Origin: Cytospora piceicola
Taxonomy: Eukaryota; Ascomycota; Sordariomycetes; Diaporthales; Cytosporaceae
DNA length: 64,000 bases
Assembly (NCBI GenBank): GCA_023375675.1
Contig: JALQBC010000004.1
Span: 868,001-932,000, forward strand
Direction of reading: 5' to 3'
Under the pieces are notes generated by a model. That model worked only from the letters and a program-made list of their open reading frames with translations. It did no database searches and was not told the DNA's origin. Below, piece by piece: positions 49,291-57,580 of the stretch. Numbering within the stretch: the first letter of the stretch is position 1; every line of letters begins with the position of its first letter. The position numbers and the translations under genes are program-made.

Positions 49291-49456
49291 AGAATTTAAT
49301 CGAATAGCCTTCCTTTATATCCCTTTTAAGCCGGAGGCCCTTTATAACTGACTTTTAAGCAACGATTCCTACGTTACCTATATCGTATTTTAGCAGCTAT
49401 TTCTGGTATTAGTTATAGATTCTACTTATCGTGTTCCGGGTGTACGAAGTATCGTA

Positions 49457-49719
49457 GTTAAGGTTAAGGTTAGTGGTTAAAGTCGAGGTTAGTAGTTAAG
49501 GTTAAGGTTAGTAGTTAAGGTTAAGGTCAAGGTTAATAGTTAAGGTTAAGGTCAGTGGTTAAAGTTAAGGTCAGTGGTTAAGGTTAAGGTTAAGGTCAGT
49601 AGTTAAGGTTAAGGTTAGTGGTTAAGGTCAAGGTCAGTGGTCAAGGTTAAGGTCAGTAGTTAAGGTTAGTTAGATATTAAGGTTAGTCAGATGTTAAGGT
49701 TAAGGTTAAGGTTAAGGTA
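49457..49719. repeat. TTAAGG hexamer array (telomere-like), right
   Basis: Degenerate array of GGTTAA units with 'ggtcagtggtt' variants. It is the inverted counterpart of the left CCTTAA array at the inner edge of the TIR. It is longer (about 260 bases against 75) and more diverged. Confidence 0.85.
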
Positions 49720-50544
49720 AAATATTCGAATTAATATAACCGGCTAGTAAACCGGTCGTTAAAATTAAAAGGCGAGCTTACTAACCGGCTATATCTTATA
49801 AATTTTATTTACTATTTTATAGCTATTACAGTTAAATTAGTCCTAAGGAAAGGTAATATAAGTGGTTTAACCGGTTATATATTTTATAGCGGACCGACTA
49901 AAAGAAGCATCGTAGCCTTTCGTATCGCCTTTCCTACTCGGTATAGCCTAAGCCGACTGTAAAAGGCATTATAGCCGTTACGTGTTCTGTAGCGGACCGA
50001 CCGTAAGAGGTATCGTAGCCTAGTATCGCCTTTCCCTACTCGGTGTAGCCCGGACCGACTGTAAGAGGCATTATAGCTATATATCTTCTGTAGCCGAGTG
50101 TACGATATACTTCTTTCGTACCGCCTCTTACCCGGTATAGCCTAAGCCGACCGTAGCGAACCGACTGTAAGACGTATTAAAAACACTACCTATACGGCTA
50201 CTGTCAGATAATTAGTAGTCTATTAGGCGTAATAGAAGCTAAACGATTAGGACTCGAAGGCCGAGGGTCGAAGGTTAAGGGCGATATAGAGATAGATAGC
50301 TACAATTAGACTCGAAGGTCGAAGGTCGAGAGTCGAGGGCGATATAGAGATAGTAATAGTTACGATTAAGACTTAAAGACTAATTCGAAGGTCGAGGATA
50401 TACTCTAAAGACATAGTTTCAACTTACGATATATATATCACACTCGAGATGCACTCTAAAAACAGGTTTTAAACTCGAAAATACACTTTAGAGATAATGT
50501 CTCAGGAGTTGAGACCTATTAAAATCGGAAATTATCGCCTCTCG
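49457..50544 (-). repeat. Right terminal inverted repeat
   Basis: About 1.09 kb. Every block of the left TIR is found in inverted order: hexamer array, AAAAGGCGAGCTTACT box with two CCGG sites (49740-49790), TAAATTAGTCCT, a short ACGGTCGG array (49885-50165), 'cgaaggtcgagg' tract (50245-50395), ACGATATATATATCAC, GTCTCAGGAGTTGAGACCTA and the terminal ATCGCCTCTCG. It is shorter than the left copy because its unit array has fewer copies. Confidence 0.78.
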
Positions 50545-51110
50545 ATGTCGAGGCAGATGATTGATGGTTGCATTATCGCAGGTCCCTAGGGATTGCAGAT
50601 GTGTTTAAGAAGAGAAGACCGATACTTACGTTTTACCAGGCAAGGTATATATCAAGATTGCCATATAGAAATAGTAGAATGTTCGTAGCTTCAGGTCGTC
50701 ATCAGATCATGGGTGCCACGCAAATTAGGGGCCCTCATAATGACGGTTTTAGAGTACATCCAAGTCAAGCTTGTTGTTCTCGACCACGATTTCGGAGCTG
50801 CCAGTAAAGTGGAGGTGATGCCTTGCTGGCGGCGATTTGAGTAAGTGGTCTTGGAGTTGAAGAAAAAGGAGAAAAGAAAAGAGAGCGACGAAACGCGTCC
50901 GCGTCTAGAAGTAGAAAAAGTTGCCCGTTTGGCCGGCAGTAATCTTCACCGCCTTACATTCTGTGTCTTGGCACGTACCTGGAAGGATAAAGGGAATATC
51001 ACAGATTACCTAATCCTGGCCTGCCAAATCATAGTGGGGTTTGCGGTCGCGAACCAACAACCACCGACCAACATCAGCACAACACCCGATCAACACCACC
51101 AAACCTAGCC
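50545..51110. other. YJU2 upstream region
   Basis: Ordinary CA/TG content resumes abruptly after 50544. The stretch should hold the YJU2 promoter, which begins within 570 bases of the element end. The last 60 bases are CA-rich (ACCACCAAACCTAGCC before ATG), a typical fungal leader. Open frames at 50568-50807 and 50845-51108 lack any recognisable feature. Confidence 0.5.
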
Positions 51111-52139
51111 ATGTCCGAAAGAAAGGTGCTCAGTAAATACTATCCGCCGGATTTCGATCCGGCGCAGTTGGTCCGGAAGAAGGGGCCCAAGCAGGTGGGA
51201 CCCAAGGTGCAGACGGTTCGGCTCATGGCCCCATTCAGTATGAAATGTACCAGTTGCGGCGAAGTAAGTGAAACCCAAACAGCATTCAATCGTCGATTGA
51301 GTTCAAAGCTGGGCGTTTTTCCTGCTTCTCGCTATCGGAAGCCTGCTAACACAATGGCACAGTACATCTACAAGGGGCGCAAGTTCAACGCGCGCAAGGA
51401 GACGCCCGAGGAGGAGAAGTACCTCGGGATCCAGATCTTCCGGTTCTACATCCGGTGCACGCGGTGCAGCTCCGAGATCACCTTCAAGACGGACCCCAAG
51501 AACCAGGACTACACGTGCGAGCGGGGCGCCAAGCGCAACACGGAGCCCTGGCGCAAGGTCGACGAGGAGGAGACGGACGAGCAGCGGCTCGACCGCCTGG
51601 AGCAGGAGGAGGAGGAGAGGAACGCCATGCAGGAGCTCGAGGCCAAGACGGTCGACGCCAAGAGGGAGATGGCCATCGCCGACGCCCTGGACGAGATCAG
51701 GACCCGGAACGCCCGCATGGAGAGGGCGAACCACGACGGCATGATGGGCGACGTCACAGTCGTGAGGCCCGAGGATGAAAAGAGACGGCTGGAGGACGAG
51801 GAGGATGAGGATGCATATCGACGGGCGGTGGCTGCCGCCAAGACCCAGGAGGTCATCTGGGAGGTGGTAGAAGAAGACGAGGCAGAGGGCCCGACTGGCA
51901 TAGGGGCCAGTAACGGCAGTAATGGCCTAAAGAGGAAGGCCGAGGAGGACGAGGAGCCTCAACCGTCCTTCACGTTCAAAAAGCCACCGAAGAAGAAGGA
52001 GCCGGTCCTGATCCCTGGCCTCAAGAAGAACCCCGTGTCTGCGCCTACGCCTGCGCCAACACCGAAGGCAGCCCCAAATCCAGCCCCTGTCACGAAAGCA
52101 AAGGCGAGTTTGGTTGATTACGGGTCAGACAGCGACTAG
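51111..52139 (+). CDS. YJU2: Splicing factor YJU2 / CWC16 (CCDC94 family)
   Basis: Nuclear protein that joins the Prp19-associated spliceosome and promotes the first catalytic step of splicing. ATG at 51111. Exon 1 to 51263, intron 51264-51362 (GTAAGT donor, TGCTAAC branch, GGCACAG acceptor), exon 2 to 52139; 309 residues. Splicing restores the family signature APFSMKCTSCGEYIYKGRKF. The zinc-binding pair is Cys46-x2-Cys49 and Cys83-x2-Cys86 (RCTRC). Next comes ITFKTDPKNQDYTCERGAKR, then a Glu-rich coiled region, and a Lys/Pro-rich C terminus with the basic stretch KKPPKKKEP. The intron is 99 nt with no in-frame stop, so an unspliced message would still be read through with 33 extra residues inside the zinc module. 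It is the first normal gene right of the element. Confidence 0.95.
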   Translation: MSERKVLSKYYPPDFDPAQLVRKKGPKQVGPKVQTVRLMAPFSMKCTSCGEVSETQTAFNRRLSSKLGVFPASRYRKPANTMAQYIYKGRKFNARKETPEEEKYLGIQIFRFYIRCTRCSSEITFKTDPKNQDYTCERGAKRNTEPWRKVDEEETDEQRLDRLEQEEEERNAMQELEAKTVDAKREMAIADALDEIRTRNARMERANHDGMMGDVTVVRPEDEKRRLEDEEDEDAYRRAVAAAKTQEVIWEVVEEDEAEGPTGIGASNGSNGLKRKAEEDEEPQPSFTFKKPPKKKEPVLIPGLKKNPVSAPTPAPTPKAAPNPAPVTKAKASLVDYGSDSD

Positions 52140-53134
52140 GATTTTGTACCGGCATCTCAAGCACACATCATATGATACCCATTGTCAAATTACCAGTTAA
52201 ATCTAATTCCGGGAGACCTAGAACTTCCTCCCTTCATCACTCTCCTGCACTCAACAGGCGATACACCGGCCAAACTCGGTGTGGCTATGACGGAGGAACT
52301 ACAAGGGTCCAAAACCATGCGTCATGGTGCTGACGGGATGGAGGCGAACTATGAGTAACCCACGACACAACCCATGGGAATGTTGCCGGCCCACCATGTT
52401 GAGTATCACAACAGCTTGACACGCTAAATTTGGAAAACCGAATACCAGATTTATGTTCATCGCTTGTAGCGAATGTTTACGAGAAGCAGGTTTACTTTGC
52501 TTGCAGAAGCAACCGCCCCGTGCTTGGTTCCGCACATGCATCACTGTCGACCATGGTACGGGGGTTTGATGACGAACGTTCTGGAGTCTGGACTACTCAT
52601 TGTATTTCACGCGATGCGACACTGGTAAGGCCAAGAAGGATTTATCAAGTACCAATGTAAGTTCAAATTTCGCTTCGTTTGCTCGATAAAAGTATCGAAG
52701 ATGTTGTATCATCTACTATCGTATATCCCAGATGATATATCAAATCAACTCCTGCTCCCAAAAGCTCCTGCTCTCAATCCCATACACGCTTCCATTCAGT
52801 CAAAGCTTCAAACGCTCCGCCATGATGTATATACAATCCTCCACACCCTTAAGTAGCCTCAACATCATGATGACGTCGAAGCTACTCGCTACCACGCCTT
52901 GGCTTGGATGGGTGTAGGGCTACTTCTCGCCGATCCAGGTGTCTCGGTTGTGGTGTGACCATTTCGAGAGAATCATATCGTGTACAGATCCTCAGTCACA
53001 GCAAACCACTCTTCGCATGTACTTGTGTTCATGCCGAACACTTCACTCCGTCGGCGCACCATCTCGAGTGTGGATGATGAGGATTGGTTTGTTTTGTGGG
53101 TTTTTTATATCATGAACATTTCCATGTTGCCCTT
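52140..53134. other. Convergent intergenic region
   Basis: 3' ends of YJU2 (+) and of the small Ser-rich gene (-) face each other. No frame with recognisable content. Confidence 0.45.
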
Positions 53135-53383
53135 TCATGTATGGTGGTACTCGTCGGGGCTGGAACTTGTCTGTGCCACGCCGTTGGGCATAGATGGTGT
53201 TCCATGATGGCTGCTGTTGCGAGAACGACGATCCGATGAACGAGAAGAGAAAGCCTCCATTTGCCTCTTGGTGTGCTGGTGCATCGACCGGGAGTAAGAG
53301 CAAATGTCGGTTGGTGGTGGTGGGGAGTTTGGCATGTTGACGGAGTAAGAGTCTTCGTGGGACGACATTCTGAGGAGAGGCAT
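53135..53383 (-). CDS. Small Ser/His-rich hypothetical protein, 77-82 aa
   Basis: Single exon. ATG at 53383 (MPLLRMSSHED...) or, more likely, the inner ATG at 53368, since MSSHEDSYSVNMPNSPPPP resembles starts of small fungal hypothetical proteins. The sequence is polar and low in hydrophobics: a proline run, SYSRSMHQHTKRQMEAF, SSRSSDRRSRNSSHHG, and MPNGVAQTSSSPDEYHHT at the end. No signal peptide or membrane segment. A TATA-like TTTATAAAG lies 191 bases upstream, and the leader is CA-rich. Function unknown. Probably intrinsically disordered. Confidence 0.6.
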   Translation of the reverse strand: MPLLRMSSHEDSYSVNMPNSPPPPTDICSYSRSMHQHTKRQMEAFSSRSSDRRSRNSSHHGTPSMPNGVAQTSSSPDEYHHT

Positions 53384-53573
53384 ATTATGCGGTGGTGAAG
53401 GTTGAGGGTGTTTGTTTTGTTGTGTAAGTTGTGAGGTTTGTGATGAAGATAGCAGTGAGATAGTTACTTGAAGTCTGATAGGCTTGAGATGTCGAAAGCT
53501 TATGCAAGGAGATGTGATTAGTGTTTGATGAGGAATAATGTTTGGAAGATTGTTTCCGCGGGATGCATCGAGG

Positions 53574-53582
53574 CTTTATAAA
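53574..53582 (-). promoter_or_regulatory. TATA-like box of the small Ser-rich gene
   Basis: TTTATAAAG on the minus strand, 191 bases before the first ATG, in a region with a plausible CA-rich leader. Confidence 0.4.
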
Positions 53583-56497
53583 CCACCTAGGCAGGCTGAT
53601 GGGATGGGCTCAGTATGCCTTGTGCCTGGTCCTAGTCCCGTCCGCATCACCCTGTCTCCGAGTCCAGACCCTCTGACCCTCAAGCCCACTTGACGAGGGA
53701 GACCAAAAAGCTGTTAGGGCGATTACCTCACTGCCCCGGCCCTTTCCTGCTGCAGTACGCCCGTGGGGATCGACATGCCTGGGTACCATGTTAGTCTGGC
53801 AGTAATGGCTGTCTAACGCATGGCTGCACAGAATGTCGTGACCCAGCATATGTGCGTGTGCTCGTCCAATAAGGGGCGAGGGAGGACGGCCGGCCGCCAC
53901 CTTGCAGTGCTGGGTGATGTATCCGTGCCAACGGTGATGCGGTTGCATGGGTTGCCGCCACAGACTAAGACAATTAGAGGGTCTGGCCTGAGTACTGGAT
54001 ACTGTGGGAGTGACGAGCTGAGCCGAGAGTGGAAAGACCCTGCAGATCAATGACGGGACTGAAGTCATGAACGATGTCAGTGGTCCGGCAAGGGCCCCAA
54101 AATCCTAATGGAGATCAGAGGGAATGTCGTCAGGCTTTCCTCGAGGAGTCTGATAGAGAGTAGCGATGGCTTGTTCCCAAAGCGCCACCAGCAATGACCG
54201 CTACCACTAGTTGAGAATGGGACGAAAAGAGGGCGCTCATAATATCACGACGAGATAATTCAGTCCCCCCAGGAGAAGGGGTTTGGTTGAACGACTGTTG
54301 GGCAGGGCTGGCAGGACACAGGTACTGCGGTGACGGCCGCTTCGAAGATCGACATAGTCTTCCACACCAGCTTGTTCTGGCATGATGTCATTGGCTGGCT
54401 CTCGAGAGGTAGCACGGCCGGGTCACAATGGCGGCGGCGGCGTACATACAACGTACATAGATTTGCGCGGTACTGGCTACAAGAGCAGTCAGTATTCAGG
54501 GTTCCCCTCAAGTCCGTCGCCGGAATTCTCTGCCCAGTGCGACAGCTTACATACTGGCTGCAGATGGTGACAGTGGTGATCACGCAGGCTGTTGGGGCCC
54601 CAAGCCAATCTGGAAGCCGTGATCTCCTCTCCCCCCTTACTACTCCTCCATACTGGGGCTGACTGGCCATCCACATTCGATGTCAAGGTACGGGTCAAGG
54701 TTGTGTACATAGTTGGTGATAGCAGATGCAGATACACGTACTATTCCATGGAACAGCGTCGGATGCTTCGCATCCCCATGCATGATGGGTGGTCTGGTTT
54801 CCTGAGCCCAGTCAGCCAGTGTTCCATAATCTGGAACGCATGATACGGCATGCAGATTGTGGTGTGGAGACCAACGAGGTCTAGAACTGCGAGAAGCCAT
54901 CATGGCAGCCTTGAGTGTTGCTGGTCTCACACCGACCGAGCGTCCTCCTGGCGTCTAGTATTTTTGCTCCTCGATACCGACAGACCCTTTCTCACGCCCC
55001 CCATGTCATCAACATTTTTGCGTGGCATATGTACTGTACATTAGAGCTTGTACTTGTGGTACCCCCCCTCTCCCCTTGGGGAAAAAAAAAAAAGAAAAGA
55101 GCCCGCCGCAATGGGAAAGAGTGGGAAATCCGATGACATCTGGCTTGAATTGGCTTGAACTGGCTTTGACTGGACCCGACCGTTACCCCGGAGATGAAGG
55201 GTCCAGCCGCGTCCAAGGAGGCTGACCTGGCTGACCTGGCTGACTTAGCACGAGGTGAGGTCAGAAATGATGAAAGGCGTAACTGGCGTGCCACCTCTTG
55301 GCAGCTGGCGGATCTACGTCATAGGCTCATTACGGTTTAGCCCCAAGCGTTTTTTTGTTTTTATTTGGGGTTGGTTTGACACCATACAACAGCGATGGAG
55401 GCAAGGTTGGCCGGTCCGCGCACAGAGTGGCCACTAATAATCCCGTAAGTACTAGTGTACTTAGTACAATAGTCCGGGGGGTTCTGCGGCTCCGCAGAGT
55501 CTCTCATGCAGGCAGCCAGCAAGTACACTACTTAGCGAGCAACAAGCAACAAGCAACAAGCAAACAAGCATCCATCCAGGCTGGCATCCTGCAGCCACTT
55601 TTCTCTTTTTAATTTGCCAGGGGTCTTTGTACTATCTTTTTTTGCCTCATCAACCCGTCTGTGCTTCCCGTTCTTTTTTTGATCTGTTTTACCCGAAAGT
55701 TCATCTCAAACGTCAGTCAGTAAGGGGTGTGTGGTGTTGTGGTGGTTCTTCTCCTTGGAGGTTGACGTCTCCCGTCTCACATTCCGACGACATCGAACGG
55801 GTTTCCTTTTCACTAGGGCACTCACTAGGCTACGATGAGGTCTCGATTAGCCGTCTTGACGTCGTCGCCACAGCTGTCATACTAGGCCGGAGAGAAACAC
55901 TCTGCGCACACGCTTGCAACACGTAGACGTTCCTGTTAGTGCTGAACCGAGACGGGTGAGATCATTCCGTGCCCATAACAGGTTCGTCTCGGGCAAGTAA
56001 GAGTGACCTCAGCTCAACGTCTGCCCGTCCCTAGCTAACAAGCCACAGATGCACGAAGGGTCCAAGGCAAATCTCCTGAATAAGAGAGCCAGATAATATC
56101 CTCAACCTTCCGGAGGAGGTGCCCCGGATAGCGGTTCATGCCGAACTGAACCTTCGGTCATCTTTTGTTCATGCAACAATAATCTGCCGTCTACCATATT
56201 ACTACAATACAGTGGACATCATCAACCTCTCCGCAACTGCAAGGCTGGAATGGACCCGTCCCACGTGATGACGTTCACGAACACCACTTCGATCTCGGAT
56301 CTGATGATATCCTATCTGTGGATTACAGCCTTGTCGGCTCCAGCTGCGTCTAGATCGTCTAGATCCGTCCACCTCCTCATCTGAGGGGCTCTCCCGTCTC
56401 TCCTTCCAGACCCTCCTGACGTCTACGTCTGTCTGTACCCGCTCGGAATGCCGCAGCGCCAGCTGGCCGCATAGACCAACAGCCAGGAGATATCATC
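53583..56497. other. Long gene-poor region
   Basis: Nearly 3 kb with no gene I can support. The 152-codon minus frame at 53610-54068 and the 138-codon minus frame at 54260-54676 overlap other frames and have no motif. Noted: an A12 run (55082-55093) after a C/T-rich run, a 'ctgacctgg' triplet repeat (55221-55245), a GCAACAA repeat (55540-55565), and a hairpin TTCTGCGGCTCCGCAGAG (55482-55499). It could be a long regulatory or untranslated region or hold noncoding RNA. Confidence 0.4.
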
Positions 56498-56803
56498 ATG
56501 GCTCCACGATACGCCACCGAGACCGTGGTGCCTGCAGCAAACATTCCCCCAAAAAATAAGGTACTGCGTTAGCTACTTTCTGTAAGACCCGGTCTTCCGT
56601 CCCGGCTCCGCGGTCAACGTTTTCCTCCCGGAAGTGGGCTTCCTTCCTTCCCCCTTCCTCGTCCGACAAACATTTCTACCTTTATGCGTCATGGTTCACC
56701 CGGTGGAGAGAGGCTTCGGGCCCTAGTAATCCTCATCATTGTTCTTCTTGTTGGTCTCTCATCATCACCGGGGGTCGTCCCCCGTTCCTCATCATTTGCT
56801 TGA
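56498..56803 (+). other. Candidate small exon and micro-ORF
   Basis: ATG at 56498 in a good context (TATCATCATGGCTCC) opens 21 clean codons (MAPRYATETVVPAANIPPKN plus K) up to a possible donor GTACTG at 56561. Without splicing the frame stops three codons later. A separate ATG at 56684 encodes 39 residues with a hydrophobic helix (LRALVILIIVLLVGLSSS) ending at 56803. A good acceptor (CCAGTTGCAG, about 56880) could join the first exon to the frame running to 57243. None is confirmed. Confidence 0.22.
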
Positions 56804-57580
56804 AAGATTTGCTTCCGTCGTCATAGGCTCAGAAAACACTGGTGCTCACCACTCAACCCGCTGTTTTCCACCAGTTGCAGGAAAACTGCGAATATCAACA
56901 TGACGGCATGTCAGCCTACAAAGGCCTATCGCAAACCTCGATCTCCTTCCAGCACTGGTACCTCTCTGATTTGTGCAACGTCTTTCGTAACCTAATCGGG
57001 CGGGCGTCTCCCCCGGCAAAAATGACGTCTCCTTCACGCGCTTGGGAGGCGTCACATCGAGATTCTCGGAGCCGGTATGACGACCATTCTTTCAACTTTG
57101 TTACCACTTATTCTACGAATGATGCCAACGGTCATCTTACCTATCATCAATATCTCTACAGTGTTAGAGTGTACAGCCGTGTGGTTACACTTGGACAGCT
57201 AATATCTCACAAGGCGGGAGCAATGACGGCGAGGGCAAAATGACGTTACAGCATGACGAAATCGGGGGGCGAACGAATTCACTCAGCCTGTGGGATCAGA
57301 ATCTGGGAAAGGGTTGTCTCTCTTCCCAACCGTGGTGGCTGAGGGCATCATCCCAGAACACGAGACACTGATGAAACAGCGTATCGAAATTCCTAGCCAT
57401 CGTCATCGCTAACAATACCAGGAAATTGTAGAGCCTCCCCGTGGACCCTTTCCTGGCTTGGGAAGGAGACGGCTTGAGGGTCATAATGACTGGTTACACG
57501 TCTTGCAGTACCATGGGCCGCATTGAGAATTCTCAGGCTCAACTCAAACCTCCACACACCATCACTCAAATGGGGCGGCT
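56804..57580. other. Region downstream of the HET gene
   Basis: The 133-codon + frame at 56842-57243 has no domain and may be chance or a second exon of the candidate above. The rest is the 3' flank of the HET-domain gene. Confidence 0.35.

Larger units (their letters stand above)
8716..50544. mobile_element. Giant RIP-mutated element with long terminal inverted repeats (about 41.8 kb)
   Basis: Both edges carry the same series of blocks in inverted order. CGAGAG-GCGAT is outermost (8716 and 50544). GTGATATATATATCGT lies at 8861-8876 and, inverted, at 50426-50441. AGGACTAATTTA lies at 9972-9983 and inverted at 49833-49844. AGTAAGCTCGCCTTTT lies at 10110-10125 and inverted at 49767-49782. CCTTAA arrays close each repeat on the inside. 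Between the edges CA and TG are nearly absent while CG survives (for example none of CA or TG in 10741-10800 or 13201-13260), the mark of RIP at CpA on both strands. I see no matching target-site duplication (TTAAC left, ATGTC right). Size and long TIRs recall Maverick/Polinton-like elements or other giant DNA transposons. A Starship cargo element or a small centromeric block is also possible. No transposase was recognised. Confidence 0.72.

Noticed and set aside
53610..54068. 152-codon open frame (-)
   Set aside because: Composition typical of chance frames in GC-balanced DNA, and overlaps the promoter region of the small Ser-rich gene.
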